DNA of 64,000 nt from assembly GCF_001305515.1 (NCBI RefSeq), contig NZ_LJYW01000001.1, positions 5,492,857-5,556,856 on the forward strand, given 5' to 3'. Positions within the stretch are counted from its first letter, which is position 1. Every line of letters begins with the position of its first letter. The position numbers and the translations under genes were made by a program. Below, piece by piece: positions 30,898-40,777 of this stretch. Origin of the DNA: Prosthecodimorpha hirschii (lineage in GTDB: Bacteria; Pseudomonadota; Alphaproteobacteria; Rhizobiales; Ancalomicrobiaceae). The notes beneath the pieces are model-generated. The model had not been told where the DNA came from and searched no databases. It worked only from the letters and a program-made list of their open reading frames with translations.

Positions 30898-31379
30898 ACG
30901 CAGACAAGGACGCGCAGGCGCCCGTCCGCCCGGCCAACAAGCGCGGTGCGGCCCGGCTCGCCGCCGTGCAGGCGCTCTACCAGATGGACATCGCCGGGGT
31001 CGAACTGGGGGATGTGCTCGCCGAGTTCGAGGCGTTCCGGCTCGGCAAGGAAATCGACGGGCTGACCTTCCGCGAGGCCGATCCGGCCTATTTCCGCGAC
31101 ATCGTCACCGGGGTCGTCCGGGTGCAGCGCGACATCGACCCGCTCGTCCACAAGGCGCTGGTCGAGGGGTGGCCGCTGAAGCGCATCGACGTGACGCTGC
31201 GCGCCATCCTGCGCGCCGGCACCTTCGAACTGATCGCCCGCAAGGACGTGCCCGCCAAGGTGATCATTTCCGAATATCTCGACGTGGCCAAGGCCTTCTT
31301 CGTCGAGGACGAGCCGCGCCTCGTCAACGGCGTGCTCGACAAGCTCGCGCGCGACCTGCGTCCGGCCGAGTTCGCCTGA
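30894..31379 (+). CDS. nusB: Transcription antitermination factor NusB
   Basis: Part of the NusA/B/E/G complex for rRNA antitermination, binding boxA RNA with S10. The 161-aa all-helical product has [19 protein letters not shown], the rRNA-binding LHRA-like [20 protein letters not shown], and the end [19 protein letters not shown]. It starts with GTG at 30894, overlapping ribH by four bases, so translation is coupled. thiL follows 32 bp later. Confidence 0.93.
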   Translation: MNADKDAQAPVRPANKRGAARLAAVQALYQMDIAGVELGDVLAEFEAFRLGKEIDGLTFREADPAYFRDIVTGVVRVQRDIDPLVHKALVEGWPLKRIDVTLRAILRAGTFELIARKDVPAKVIISEYLDVAKAFFVEDEPRLVNGVLDKLARDLRPAEFA

Positions 31380-31411
31380 CGCGGAGCGCGGCGTCAGCCC
31401 GGGGAGGGGAC

Positions 31412-32458
31412 ATGGCCGAACCGGTGCGCCCGTCCGAGGACGCGTTGATCGCCCGCTGGTTCCGGCCGCTCGCGACCGATCCGGCGAGCTTCCGGCTCGG
31501 TGACGACTGCGCCAGCCTGACGCCGCCGCCGGGCGCCGATCTGGTCCTGAAGACCGATGCGGTCGCCGCCGGCATCCATTTCTTTGCCGACGATCCCTGG
31601 GACGCGGTCGCCGCCAAGGCGTTGCGCGTCAATCTCTCCGACCTCGCCGCCAAGGGCGCGCGGCCGCTCGGCTATCTCCTGTCGCTGGCGCTGCCGTCCG
31701 ACTGGCGGGTCGAGCAGATGGAGGCCTTCGCGGCCGGCCTCGGCGCCGACCAGGCCCGCTTCGGCGTCGCGCTGTGGGGCGGGGATACCATCCGGTCGCC
31801 CGACGGGCTGGTGATCTCGATCACGGCGATCGGCGCCGTGCCGCAGGGCCGGATGGTCCGGCGCGGCGGCGCCCGGCCCGGCGACCGGCTCTACGTCTCC
31901 GGAACGCTCGGCGATGCAGCGCTCGGCCTGATGCTCCGGCTCGATCCCGATCGCGCCGCCGCCTGGGGGCTGACGGCGGACGAGCGCGACCATCTCCTCG
32001 CCCGCTACCTTCTGCCCGAGCCGCGGGTGGCGCTGGCGCCGGCCATCCTCGCCCATGCCGGCGGTGCGATGGACCTCTCCGACGGTCTCGTCATCGATGC
32101 CGGCCGCATGGGCCGCAGCTCCGGCGTTTCGATCCGGATCGACGCCGAGGCGGTTCCGCTGTCGCCGGCTGCGCGCCGCGCGCTTAATCGCGCTCCCGAA
32201 CTGCTCCGCAGCATCCTGGCCGGCGGCGACGACTACGAGATCCTGGCGGCCGTCCCGCCCGAGGCCGCGACCGCCTTCGAACATGCGGCGGCCGCAGGCG
32301 CGGTGGCCGTAACGGCGATCGGGAACGTCGGGACGCCGCCCACCGGATCGCAGGACGCGGGCGCGTGCGGAGCCGTGCAGGAGGCAGAGACCGTCACGAT
32401 CGTCGGCCTGGACGATCGCCCGATCTCCATCGGGGCGGAAGGGTATAGACACTTCTAG
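31412..32458 (+). CDS. thiL: Thiamine-monophosphate kinase
   Basis: Phosphorylates thiamine phosphate to the diphosphate cofactor. The 348-aa product of the AIR-synthase fold has FRLGDDCASLTPPPGADLVL, the metal/ATP site VLKTDAVAAGIHF, RVNLSDLAAKGARPLGYLLS, and the C-terminal DLSDGLVIDAGRMGRSSGVS and GGDDYEILAAVPP. The ATG at 31412 follows GGGGAGGGGA, a strong ribosome-binding site. The genome region then becomes A+T-rich at 32455-32520, the promoter of the next gene. Confidence 0.95.
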   Translation: MAEPVRPSEDALIARWFRPLATDPASFRLGDDCASLTPPPGADLVLKTDAVAAGIHFFADDPWDAVAAKALRVNLSDLAAKGARPLGYLLSLALPSDWRVEQMEAFAAGLGADQARFGVALWGGDTIRSPDGLVISITAIGAVPQGRMVRRGGARPGDRLYVSGTLGDAALGLMLRLDPDRAAAWGLTADERDHLLARYLLPEPRVALAPAILAHAGGAMDLSDGLVIDAGRMGRSSGVSIRIDAEAVPLSPAARRALNRAPELLRSILAGGDDYEILAAVPPEAATAFEHAAAAGAVAVTAIGNVGTPPTGSQDAGACGAVQEAETVTIVGLDDRPISIGAEGYRHF

Positions 32459-32545
32459 TTGTATATAATTGTTGCTACATGATTTGATTGACCTGCCGAT
32501 ACGACAGCCTATTCTGGATTGCGTGTATCCTTTGGAGACGCAATC

Positions 32546-33106
32546 ATGACGTCCATGCCTCGCCGTCTCGGTTCGAGCCTTCTCGCGGTTCTCGGTCTTG
32601 CCTTGGTGCCCACGTTCGCTGCAGCCCAGTCCGGCCTGAAGCCGGATTCGCAGGTCGCGCCGCCACCGCCGCCCAAGCCGGCCGCAACCGGGCTTGCCGC
32701 GCCGAAGCCGGTCAACCCTGCGCCGAAGCCGGCCCCGGCGGTCAGCACCGTCGCGCTCGGGCCGGCAGAACGCGCTCTCGCCGCATGGAAGGGGCGCAAG
32801 GGCGACGATCTGATCGTGTTCTGGGGCGCGCCGACCAGCATCCAGCCGCTGAGCGGCGGCGCGCGCATGATGGTCTTCACCTTCAAGAAGGAGCAGGCCG
32901 GCGTCGATCTCGGCCAGGCCGCCAAGCTGTTCGGCTTCCAGAAGGCGTCCGGCCTGCTGTCGCAGATCGACACCTCGTCGCGCACCTCCTGCGTCGTCAA
33001 CATCAAGGTTTCGGGCCGGGGGCTGATCGAATTCGGCACCGTGATGGAGAATGCCGGCCCGCAGGGCGAAGAGGTCTGCTCGAAGTTGCTGCGCCCGCCG
33101 GCGTGA
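32546..33106 (+). CDS. Exported hypothetical protein with Pro-rich linker
   Basis: A 186-aa periplasmic protein I cannot assign. A Sec signal (RRLGSSLLAVLGLALVPTFA) is followed by a Pro/Ala linker (PPPPPKPAATGLAAPKPVNP). A C-terminal domain has WGAPTSIQPLSGGARMMVFT and two Cys residues (SSRTSCVVNIKVSG, EEVCSKLLRP) that could form a disulfide. The GAPTS/GGARMMVF pattern is reminiscent of small outer-membrane assembly-type lipoproteins, but there is no lipobox. The ATG at 32546 has TTTGGAGACG upstream. It is monocistronic, between thiL and hppA. Confidence 0.75.
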   Translation: MTSMPRRLGSSLLAVLGLALVPTFAAAQSGLKPDSQVAPPPPPKPAATGLAAPKPVNPAPKPAPAVSTVALGPAERALAAWKGRKGDDLIVFWGAPTSIQPLSGGARMMVFTFKKEQAGVDLGQAAKLFGFQKASGLLSQIDTSSRTSCVVNIKVSGRGLIEFGTVMENAGPQGEEVCSKLLRPPA

Positions 33107-33686
33107 CGATAGCGTTCTTGATCAGATATCCGGTGGCTTCGGCGCTCTCGCGATGATGCCATCGGTGCGCCTGTGTGCACCTGTCACCGTGACAGGCACG
33201 CCGGACAGGGGAGACGGACAGTCCGGCGCCGACGGTCCGCGATGCCGGCCACGGCCGATCGCGCGGCCGCCGGTCCGAATCACGCGCCGCCCGGGCCGCC
33301 CTCTGGGAAGCGGCCGGGTAGCCCGGTCCGTTGAAATCGGCCGCCTCGCGCAGTGACGCCGCCCGCCGCATGCCGGCCGGGCCCGGAGGCCTCGCCGCCC
33401 AACCCGCGACGCCATGCCCGTTTTCGCCCCTTCTCCCGTGTTGCGGACCGCCGCCATCCGGGACCGTGCGTAGCGATTTTCGCGCATATTTTTCAGGCCA
33501 TACGACACCTTGACGCGCCGTGGCGCGAAGCTACCGTAGGGCGCTTTTTTGGGGGGCGGCGGTGGGGCGCCCTTCCTCTGACAGCAAGAACGAAGAACGA
33601 CATCCGAGCGAGGAATCGGAACCGTTGCCGCGTGCCCCGGGCGATCGCGCAGATCGTCGCCCCGCGGTGGTCCTACTGGAGGCGTC
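33107..33686. other. 580-bp leader upstream of hppA
   Basis: No credible gene. Features seen: a perfect inverted repeat CCTGTCA/TGACAGG with a 3-base centre at 33180-33196; a possible promoter at 33510-33537 (TTGACG, 16 bp, TACCGT); and a T/G-run stretch near 33545-33560. The leader is long for a single gene and may carry regulation. Confidence 0.5.
33180..33196. promoter_or_regulatory. Perfect inverted repeat, possible operator
   Basis: CCTGTCACCGTGACAGG, 7-bp arms with a 3-bp centre, 490 bp upstream of hppA. Function not known; no T-run follows, so it is not a terminator. Confidence 0.45.
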
Positions 33687-35819
33687 ATGTCAATTCTACT
33701 TGTCATACTCTGCGGCCTGCTCTCGATCGCCTATGGCGTCTGGGCGATCAAATCGGTGATCGCCTCCGACGCCGGATCGGCGCGCATGCAGGAGATCGCC
33801 GGAGCGATCGCTGAAGGCGCGCAGGCCTACCTGAAGCGGCAGTACATCACGATCGGCGCCGTCGGCGTGGTGATCTTCGTGGTCATCGGCTACCTGCTCG
33901 GCCTGCCGGTCGCCATCGGCTTCGCCATCGGCGCGATTCTGTCCGGCCTCGCCGGCTTCATCGGCATGAACGTCTCCGTCCGCGCCAACGTCCGCACCGC
34001 CCAGGCCGCGACGCAGTCGCTCGCCGCCGGCCTCGACATCGCCTTCAAGTCGGGTGCCGTGACCGGCCTTCTGGTCGCCGGCCTCGCGCTTCTCGGCGTC
34101 ACCGTCTACTACGCCATTCTGACGAGCGGGCTCGGCCACGCACCGAGCGACCGTGTCGTCATCGACGCCCTGGTGGCGCTCGGCTTCGGCGCCTCGCTGA
34201 TCTCGATCTTCGCCCGTCTCGGCGGCGGCATCTTCACCAAGGGCGCCGACGTCGGTGCCGACCTCGTCGGCAAGGTCGAAGCCGGCATTCCCGAGGACGA
34301 TCCGCGCAACCCGGCCACCATCGCCGACAATGTCGGCGACAATGTCGGCGACTGCGCCGGCATGGCCGCCGACCTGTTCGAGACCTATGCGGTGACCGTC
34401 GTCGCCACCATGGTGCTCGCCGCGATCTTCTTCGTCGGCACCCCGATCCTCGCCTCCGCGATGCTCTATCCGCTGATGATCTGCGGCGTCTGCATCGTGA
34501 CCTCGATCGTCGGCACCTTCTTCGTCAAGCTCGGCGCCAACAATTCGATCATGGGCGCCCTTTACAAGGGCCTGTGGGCGACCTCGATCCTGTCGGCGAT
34601 CGGCCTCGCCGGCGCGACCTCGATGACCATCGGCTGGGGCAAGATCGGCACGGTCGCCGGGATCGACATCACCGGCACCAATCTCTTCTTCTGCGGTCTC
34701 GTCGGCCTCGTCGTCACCGGCCTGATCGTCTGGATCACCGAATACTATACCGGCACCGGCAAGCGTCCGGTGGTCTCGATCGCCCAGGCGTCGGTGACCG
34801 GCCACGGCACCAACGTCATCCAGGGCCTCGCGGTCTCGCTGGAATCGACCGCGCTGCCGGCCCTGGTCATCATCGCCGGCATCGTCGTCACCTTCCAGCT
34901 CGCCGGCCTGTTCGGCACCGCGATCGCGGTCACCACCATGCTCGGCCTCGCCGGCATGATCGTCGCCCTCGACGCCTTCGGCCCGGTCACCGACAATGCC
35001 GGCGGCATCGCCGAGATGGCGGGCCTGCCGAAGGAAGTGCGCCACACCACCGATGCGCTCGACGCGGTCGGCAACACCACCAAGGCGGTCACCAAGGGCT
35101 ACGCCATCGGCTCGGCCGGCCTCGGCGCGCTCGTGCTCTTCGCCGCCTATACCAACGACATCAAGCACTTCGTCGACAGCGGCGTGCCCTACTTCAAGGG
35201 CATCGGCGCGATCGACCTGTCGCTGTCCAACCCCTATGTCGTCGCCGGCCTGATCTTCGGCGGCCTGATCCCCTATCTCTTCGGCGGCATCGCCATGACC
35301 GCCGTCGGCCGCGCGGCCGGCGCGGTCGTCGAGGAGGTCCGTCGTCAGTTCCGCGAGAAGCCCGGCATCATGAAGGGCACCGACCGGCCCGACTACGGCC
35401 GTGCCGTCGACATGCTGACCAAGGCCGCCATCCGCGAGATGATCATCCCCTCGCTGCTGCCGGTGCTGGCGCCCTTCGTGGTCTATTACGGCGTGCTGTG
35501 GGCGTCCGGTTCCAAGGCGCACGGCTTCGCCGCCCTCGGCGCCATGCTGCTCGGCGTCATCGTCAACGGCCTGTTCGTCGCCATCTCGATGACCTCGGGC
35601 GGCGGCGCCTGGGACAATGCCAAGAAGTCCTTCGAGGACGGCTTCGTCGACAAGGACGGCGTCCGCCACCTCAAGGGCTCCGACGCCCACAAGGCTTCGG
35701 TCACCGGCGACACCGTCGGCGACCCCTACAAGGACACGGCCGGCCCGGCCGTGAACCCCGCCATCAAGATCACCAACATCGTCGCCCTGCTGCTGCTGGC
35801 CATCCTGGCCCACGGCTGA
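33687..35819 (+). CDS. hppA: Membrane-bound H+-pumping pyrophosphatase (K+-independent)
   Basis: Couples pyrophosphate hydrolysis to H+ export or uptake into a compartment across the inner membrane. The 710-aa product has about 16 membrane spans and the PPi-binding motif [20 protein letters not shown] (about 208-227). The residue deciding K+ dependence is Lys466 in [10 protein letters not shown], which marks the K+-independent class. The C-terminus has [18 protein letters not shown]. The ATG at 33687 follows GGAGGCGTC. A strong terminator follows. Confidence 0.95.
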   Translation: MSILLVILCGLLSIAYGVWAIKSVIASDAGSARMQEIAGAIAEGAQAYLKRQYITIGAVGVVIFVVIGYLLGLPVAIGFAIGAILSGLAGFIGMNVSVRANVRTAQAATQSLAAGLDIAFKSGAVTGLLVAGLALLGVTVYYAILTSGLGHAPSDRVVIDALVALGFGASLISIFARLGGGIFTKGADVGADLVGKVEAGIPEDDPRNPATIADNVGDNVGDCAGMAADLFETYAVTVVATMVLAAIFFVGTPILASAMLYPLMICGVCIVTSIVGTFFVKLGANNSIMGALYKGLWATSILSAIGLAGATSMTIGWGKIGTVAGIDITGTNLFFCGLVGLVVTGLIVWITEYYTGTGKRPVVSIAQASVTGHGTNVIQGLAVSLESTALPALVIIAGIVVTFQLAGLFGTAIAVTTMLGLAGMIVALDAFGPVTDNAGGIAEMAGLPKEVRHTTDALDAVGNTTKAVTKGYAIGSAGLGALVLFAAYTNDIKHFVDSGVPYFKGIGAIDLSLSNPYVVAGLIFGGLIPYLFGGIAMTAVGRAAGAVVEEVRRQFREKPGIMKGTDRPDYGRAVDMLTKAAIREMIIPSLLPVLAPFVVYYGVLWASGSKAHGFAALGAMLLGVIVNGLFVAISMTSGGGAWDNAKKSFEDGFVDKDGVRHLKGSDAHKASVTGDTVGDPYKDTAGPAVNPAIKITNIVALLLLAILAHG

Positions 35820-35854
35820 GTCCGGCGGCCTTCGGGCCATCGACGAGAAACAAG

Positions 35855-35887
35855 GAGGCCCGCGGGAGCGATCCCGCGGGCCTCTTT
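35855..35887 (+). terminator. Rho-independent terminator of hppA
   Basis: A perfect 13-bp stem GAGGCCCGCGGGA/TCCCGCGGGCCTC with loop GCGA, followed by TTT, 35 bp after the hppA stop. Confidence 0.92.
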
Positions 35888-35908
35888 CATGCGTCGACTG
35901 CCGACGCA

Positions 35909-35976
35909 CGGCGATACCGGCGCACCGGCGATGCCGGCGAACCGGCGATGCCGGCGAACCGGCGATGCCGGCCGCC
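35909..35976. repeat. 17-bp tandem repeat, four copies
   Basis: Consensus CGGCGATGCCGGCGAAC, copies at 35909, 35926, 35943 and 35960. The inner two are identical, the outer two have diverged by a few bases. It lies between the convergent hppA and bamE genes, after both terminators on the hppA side. Confidence 0.92.
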
Positions 35977-35983
35977 CGACATG

Positions 35984-36024
35984 ACAAAGCCGGCACGGCG
36001 GGGCGGTCCCCTGCCATGCCGGCT
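35984..36024 (-). terminator. Rho-independent terminator of bamE
   Basis: Read on the - strand: AGCCGGCA...TGCCGGCT arms with an inner GGGG/CCCC pairing, then TTTGT. It lies 32 bp past the bamE stop. Confidence 0.8.
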
Positions 36025-36055
36025 CGCATCAGACGCCGCAGAAGGGGCGTGCGCC

Positions 36056-36553
36056 TCAGCGCGTGCCGCCGAGGCCCATCATGCCGAGGCCGGGGCCGGC
36101 CTTGAGGATCTGGGACACGAAGCCGTAATCGGTGCCGGAGGTCTTGGTGCGGCGGGAGATGAAGTCGAACACCTTGCCGTCCTGCAGGCCGTAATTGCCG
36201 ATCTCGCGCACCTTGCCCTTCTCGTCGAAATAGATGGCGAGCACGCGCTGGTCGGTCACCGACGGGTCGAGGAAGGCGACCGGCCGGTTGGTCTTCTGCG
36301 AGATGTAGTAGAAGGCCTCGCCGCCGACCGTGGCCGTGGTCGAGGGGGTGCCGAGCACCAGCTGGACCTGCTCGCGGCTGTTGCCGACCTGCACCTGGCT
36401 GAGCGCCAGATCGGACACCACATACCCGTGCATGACCTCGTCGGCGCAGGCACCGAGCAGGAGCGGCAGGGTCGCGGCGGCGACGAGAGCGATCCGCCGG
36501 CCGGGCCGGAAGCCCCGCTTGGCGCCGATCCGTCGTCCGACTTGTGTCCGCAT
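36056..36553 (-). CDS. bamE: Outer membrane assembly lipoprotein BamE
   Basis: Lipoprotein of the BAM complex that inserts beta-barrel proteins in the outer membrane. The 165-aa product has a lipoprotein signal with lipobox LLGAC (Cys36) and a basic n-region. The SmpA/OmlA domain follows: GNSREQVQLVLGTPSTTATV, EAFYYISQKTNRP, and VLAIYFDEKGKVREIGNYGL. The tail FVSQILKAGPGLGMMGLGGTR is Gly-rich, as in alphaproteobacterial members. It is transcribed away from the CBP3 gene, sharing a 177-bp promoter region. Confidence 0.93.
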   Translation of the reverse strand: MRTQVGRRIGAKRGFRPGRRIALVAAATLPLLLGACADEVMHGYVVSDLALSQVQVGNSREQVQLVLGTPSTTATVGGEAFYYISQKTNRPVAFLDPSVTDQRVLAIYFDEKGKVREIGNYGLQDGKVFDFISRRTKTSGTDYGFVSQILKAGPGLGMMGLGGTR

Positions 36554-36730
36554 GCTGGCATCTCCGAATGGACAGAACTGCCGGGCGCGCATCCCGGCCG
36601 ACTTGGCATCTTCCCTATCCTGCGATAGGTCGGAAGACAACGGCCGGGCTCTGGATGCCCGTAGCCAATTGATACCGGAACGAGACGACCGGGACCCCAC
36701 GGTTCCGGCACCCCGAGGACCAGAAACCCG

Positions 36731-37339
36731 ATGCTGTTCGGACTTTTCGGCCGACGCATTCCCGAGTCTCGCCAAGCGGTCTATGGCGCGATCGTGGCAC
36801 AGGCGCGGCAGCCGGCCTTCTATCTCGACCACGCCGTGCCCGATACGGTGGAGGGCCGCTTCGAGATGATCCTGGTCCATGCCACGCTGATATTCCACCG
36901 GCTCGGCCGGGAGGCGCCCGCCACGCGCGCTGCCGCCCAGGATGTGCTCGACATCTTCTTCACCGACATGGACCGCAATCTGCGCGAGCTCGGCGTCGGC
37001 GATCTGTCCGTCGGAAAGAAGATGAAGAAGCTCGGCATGGCCTATGCCGGCCGGTCCCAGGCCTATAGCCGCGCCATCGCGGCCGGCGATGCGGTCGATC
37101 TTGCCGCGGCGGTGCTGCGCAACGTCTTTCGCGGCGATGCCGGCGCCGCCGCGCCGGCCGGTCGCGTCGCCGCCTATATGCTCGCCGCCACCGAACGGCT
37201 CGACGGCCAGTCCGCCGACGATCTCATCGAGGCGCGGATCGCCTGGCCGGACCCGGCCGCCTACGCCGCCTCCCAGCCCCATGCCGCCGCGCCGGACCCC
37301 GTTTCCGGCGCCGCGACGACCTCCGTGAGCCAGCCATGA
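36731..37339 (+). CDS. Ubiquinol-cytochrome c chaperone (CBP3/UQCC1 family)
   Basis: Predicted assembly factor for cytochrome b of the bc1 complex. The 202-aa product has the family core at about 10-150: ARQPAFYLDHAVPDTVEGRF, FEMILVHATLIFHRLGREAP, DVLDIFFTDMDRNLRELGVG, and DLSVGKKMKKLGMAYAGRSQ. The C-terminus is Ala/Pro-rich and likely flexible. Its stop overlaps the DUF177 start by four bases. This gene next to yceD-plsX-fabH is the usual alphaproteobacterial order. Confidence 0.9.
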   Translation: MLFGLFGRRIPESRQAVYGAIVAQARQPAFYLDHAVPDTVEGRFEMILVHATLIFHRLGREAPATRAAAQDVLDIFFTDMDRNLRELGVGDLSVGKKMKKLGMAYAGRSQAYSRAIAAGDAVDLAAAVLRNVFRGDAGAAAPAGRVAAYMLAATERLDGQSADDLIEARIAWPDPAAYAASQPHAAAPDPVSGAATTSVSQP

Positions 37340-37899
37340 CCAGTCCTGCGAACGCCGCCCCGATTCTCTCGCGCACGCTGTCGATCGCCGACGTTCCAGG
37401 CGACGGCACCACGGTCCGGATCGTGGCGACCGAGGCCGAGCGCACCGCGCTGGCCGCCGATCTCGATCTGCCGGCGATCCACCGCCTGGAAGCGGAGGTT
37501 ACCGTGAAGCCCTGGTCGCGGACCGGCTTCATCATGGAGGGCCGGGTCTCGGCCGACATCACGCAAACCTGCGTCGTGTCTCTCGATCCGGTGGAGGCGA
37601 AGGTCGACGAGACGATCGAGGTGAAATTCGCCCCCGAGGCCGAGGAGGAATCCTGGCTGAAGCGGCTGGCGGCCGCCGCCGAGGCCGATCCCGAGGCGAC
37701 CGGCGAGGATCCGCCGGATTTCTTCGCCGGCGGAACGCTCGACCCCGGAGCGGTGGTCGAGCAGCAATTCGTGCTCGGCATCGATCCCTATCCGCGCAAG
37801 CCCGGGGCCGCTTTCGACGCCGCAGCCTATGGGGCCGCGGAGCCGGAGGAGGCCAAGCCGTCGCCGTTCGCTGCGCTGGCCAAGCTGAAGAAGGACTGA
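37336..37899 (+). CDS. yceD: DUF177 protein (YceD family)
   Basis: Cytoplasmic protein linked to 23S rRNA processing/ribosome assembly by family studies. The 187-aa product has the RLEAEVTVKPWSRTGFIMEG strand pair, a Cys in DITQTCVVSLDPVEAKVDE, the acidic FAPEAEEESWLKRLAAAAEA stretch, and GGTLDPGAVVEQQFVLGID. The typical rpmF partner is not adjacent; instead plsX follows after 175 bp. It starts inside the CBP3-family stop (ATGA). Confidence 0.88.
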   Translation: MTSPANAAPILSRTLSIADVPGDGTTVRIVATEAERTALAADLDLPAIHRLEAEVTVKPWSRTGFIMEGRVSADITQTCVVSLDPVEAKVDETIEVKFAPEAEEESWLKRLAAAAEADPEATGEDPPDFFAGGTLDPGAVVEQQFVLGIDPYPRKPGAAFDAAAYGAAEPEEAKPSPFAALAKLKKD

Positions 37900-38074
37900 T
37901 CGGCCGCCGCGTCGCCCCGGCGAAGCCATCGACGCGCGGCCTGTCGCGGTCGCGTGAGGCTTCTGCCGGCATGTCAGAGAAACCGGTTGTCAGGCGGCGG
38001 GGAAACGCTATTGTCCCGCCTCCGATCGGCCCGTCCGCTCCGGAAGGGGCACGTTTCGCGAGATTTTCCGCCCG

Positions 38075-39142
38075 ATGGCCAAGCCCATCATTCTATCGAT
38101 CGACGCCATGGGCGGCGACGCCGGTCCCGACATGGTGATTCCCGGCGTCGCCCTGGCGGTGGAGCGCCGGCCTGACCTGCGTTTCCTGATCTACGGCGAC
38201 AGCAGCGTCATCGCCCCGCTGATCAAGGCGCATCCGCGCCTGGGAGCGGCCTGCGAGCTGATCCACACCGACGTGGTCGTGCGCATGGACGACAAGCCGA
38301 GCCAGGCGCTGCGCGCCGGCCGGTGGAAGTCGAGCATGTGGAAGGCGATCGAGGCGGTGAAGACCGGCCAAGCCATGGCCTGCGTCTCGGCCGGCAATAC
38401 CGGCGCGCTGATGGCCATGTCGCGATTCTGCCTGCGCGGCCTCGGCGACGTGCAGCGGCCCGCCATCGCGGCGATCTGGCCGACGACGCGCGGCGAATCG
38501 ATCGTGCTCGACGTGGGCGCGACGGTCGGCGCCGATGCCCGCCAGCTGGTCGATTTCGCCGTCATGGGCAGCGCCATGGCGAGCGCGGTGTTCGACCTGG
38601 AGCGCCCGAAGGTCGGGCTGCTCAATGTCGGCGTCGAGGAGATCAAGGGCGTCGAGCAGGTCAAGGACGCGGCCAAGATGCTGCGGGCCGCCAACCTGCC
38701 GGGTCTCGACTATGTCGGCTTCGTCGAAGGCGACGACATCGGCCGCGGCACGGTCGACGTGGTGGTCACCGAGGGCTTCGCGGGCAACATCGCCCTGAAG
38801 ACCGCGGAGGGCACCGCCAAGCAGATCGCCCAGTATCTGCGTCAGGCGATGACCCGCAGCCTGCTCGCCAAGCTCGGCTACATCCTGGCGCGCAGTGCCT
38901 TCGACCGGCTGCGGGAGAAGATGGACCCGCGCAAGGTCAATGGCGGCGTGTTCCTCGGCCTCAACGGCATCGTCATCAAGAGCCATGGCGGCACCGATGC
39001 CGAAGGCTTCGCGAGCGCCGTCGAGCTCGGCTACGACATGGTGGTCAACGACCTGATGGCCAAGATCGCCCAGGGCATTTCGAATTATCACCGTGCCGGG
39101 GGCTCGCTCGACCTCGCGGTTGCGGAGGCAGGTGAGGATTGA
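38075..39142 (+). CDS. plsX: Phosphate acyltransferase PlsX
   Basis: Converts acyl-ACP to acyl-phosphate, first step of glycerolipid synthesis with PlsY. The 355-aa product has [80 protein letters not shown], and [20 protein letters not shown]. Length is normal. The fabH start lies inside or just beyond its stop, so the two are coupled. Confidence 0.95.
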   Translation: MAKPIILSIDAMGGDAGPDMVIPGVALAVERRPDLRFLIYGDSSVIAPLIKAHPRLGAACELIHTDVVVRMDDKPSQALRAGRWKSSMWKAIEAVKTGQAMACVSAGNTGALMAMSRFCLRGLGDVQRPAIAAIWPTTRGESIVLDVGATVGADARQLVDFAVMGSAMASAVFDLERPKVGLLNVGVEEIKGVEQVKDAAKMLRAANLPGLDYVGFVEGDDIGRGTVDVVVTEGFAGNIALKTAEGTAKQIAQYLRQAMTRSLLAKLGYILARSAFDRLREKMDPRKVNGGVFLGLNGIVIKSHGGTDAEGFASAVELGYDMVVNDLMAKIAQGISNYHRAGGSLDLAVAEAGED

Positions 39143-39144
39143 CC

Positions 39145-40116
39145 GTGATTCGCACCGTGATCCGCGGCGTTGGCGCCTATCTGCCCGCCGAGATCCTGAC
39201 CAATGACGACCTGACCCGCATCGTCGAGACCAGCGACGACTGGATCGTCGAACGCACCGGAATCCGGGAACGCCGCCGCGCCGCGCCGGACGAGACCACG
39301 TCGGTGCTGGCGACCCGGGCGGCCGAGGCCGCACTCGCCCAGGCGGGTCTCGCCCCCGCGGACATCGATCTCGTCGTGGTCGCCACCGCGACGCCGGACT
39401 ACACCTTCCCGGCGACCGCCACCCAGGTCCAGGCGGCGCTCGGCATCACCCGCGGCTTCGCCTACGACATCCAGGCGGTCTGCTCGGGCTTCGTCTATGC
39501 GCTGGCAACCGTCGACGCGCAGATCAAGGCCGGCCTGGCGACCCGCGCGCTGGTCATCGGCGCGGAGACCTTCTCGCGCATCCTGGACTGGACCGACCGG
39601 ACGACCTGCGTGCTGTTCGGCGACGGCGCCGGCGCGGTCGTGGTCGAGGCCTCCGAGCAGCCCGGCACGATGGCCGACCGCGGCCTCCTGACCGCGCATC
39701 TGCGCGCCGACGGCCGCCACCGGGAGAAGCTCTATGTCGACGGCGGCCCGTCGACCACCCAGACCGCCGGCCATCTGCGCATGGAAGGCCGGGAGGTGTT
39801 CAAGCACGCGGTCGGCATGATCACTGACGTGATCCGCGACAGCTTCGCGGCGACCGGCGACAGCGCCGAAACGATCGATTGGTTCGTGCCCCATCAGGCA
39901 AATCGCCGCATCATTGACGCAAGTGCGAAGAAGCTCGGCATCGCCGCCGAGAAGGTCGTGGTCACGGTCGATCGCCACGGCAACACCTCGGCGGCGTCGA
40001 TCCCGCTGGCGCTCGATCAGGCGGTGCGCGACGGCCGGCTGAAGCCCGGACATCTGGTCCTCCTGGAGGCGATGGGCGGCGGCTTCACCTGGGGAGCCTG
40101 TCTGATCCGCTGGTGA
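39145..40116 (+). CDS. fabH: Beta-ketoacyl-ACP synthase III
   Basis: Initiates fatty acid synthesis by condensing an acyl-CoA with malonyl-ACP. The 323-aa product has the catalytic triad Cys113 ([15 protein letters not shown]), His in [14 protein letters not shown], and Asn in [16 protein letters not shown]. The GTG at 39145 ([10 protein letters not shown]) is preferred; a TTG at 39139 overlapping the plsX stop is possible. It is followed by 291 bp before ihfA, which includes a G+C-poor stretch and no gene. Confidence 0.94.
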   Translation: MIRTVIRGVGAYLPAEILTNDDLTRIVETSDDWIVERTGIRERRRAAPDETTSVLATRAAEAALAQAGLAPADIDLVVVATATPDYTFPATATQVQAALGITRGFAYDIQAVCSGFVYALATVDAQIKAGLATRALVIGAETFSRILDWTDRTTCVLFGDGAGAVVVEASEQPGTMADRGLLTAHLRADGRHREKLYVDGGPSTTQTAGHLRMEGREVFKHAVGMITDVIRDSFAATGDSAETIDWFVPHQANRRIIDASAKKLGIAAEKVVVTVDRHGNTSAASIPLALDQAVRDGRLKPGHLVLLEAMGGGFTWGACLIRW

Positions 40117-40407
40117 GCGCCGCCTTAACCGGGCGATTCGATTTTTAGCGTCAATCGCCCGCATCCCCATTTTGCGCGGCGCAGCCCTCGGTGCGGAGAG
40201 CCTCGCGGAGACCCTCATGGGCTCCGGCGTGGTCCGGAACATCGCCTATCGGGGCGCTTAATGCGGTATGTGGGTGCACCGCAGCGGTGCAGGCCATTGA
40301 CCGAGAAGGGGAACTTACAATAGCCTGCCCAAATGCGAGCCGAAATGCGAGTTCGCCTGCAAGGTGTCCGGTCGGGCGGGATCGGACCAACGCGAGAGGG
40401 TTGGGAG

Positions 40408-40716
40408 ATGGGGGGCAAGACGGTTACCCGGGCCGACCTCTGCGAGGCGGTCTATCAGAAAGTCGGTCTGTCACGGACCGAATCTGCCGATCTGGTCGAG
40501 ATGGTTCTGGACGAGATTTCCGATTGCCTTGTCCGGGGCGAGTCGGTGAAACTCTCGTCCTTCGGTTCTTTCCTGGTCCGCCAGAAAGGCGAGCGGATCG
40601 GACGAAACCCAAAGACCGGCGAGGAAGTGCCGATTTCTCCTCGCCGCGTGATGGTGTTCAAGCCATCCAACGTTCTCAAGCAGAAGATCAACCAGGCGTT
40701 GGCGGAAGCCGAGTGA
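40408..40716 (+). CDS. ihfA: Integration host factor subunit alpha
   Basis: DNA-bending nucleoid protein subunit that pairs with IhfB. The 102-aa product has the HU/IHF fold: [40 protein letters not shown], and the DNA-arm signature [20 protein letters not shown], ending [15 protein letters not shown]. The ATG at 40408 follows TTGGGAG. The frame extends upstream to 40333 without conserved residues. A MerR-type gene follows 61 bp later, as in other alphaproteobacteria. Confidence 0.94.
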   Translation: MGGKTVTRADLCEAVYQKVGLSRTESADLVEMVLDEISDCLVRGESVKLSSFGSFLVRQKGERIGRNPKTGEEVPISPRRVMVFKPSNVLKQKINQALAEAE

Positions 40717-40777
40717 TGCGGGTCGCGGCGGCCCGTCGATCGGACAGGCCGCCGGTGCCACTCAGCGGTTGCGTGAC

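Noticed and set aside
33696-36029. 777-codon open frame antisense to hppA
   Set aside because: Mirror of hppA codon usage, with Gly/Asp/His/Arg repeats and no domain. The same reasoning removes similar frames over the TRAP permease, hemB and the HcnB-like gene.
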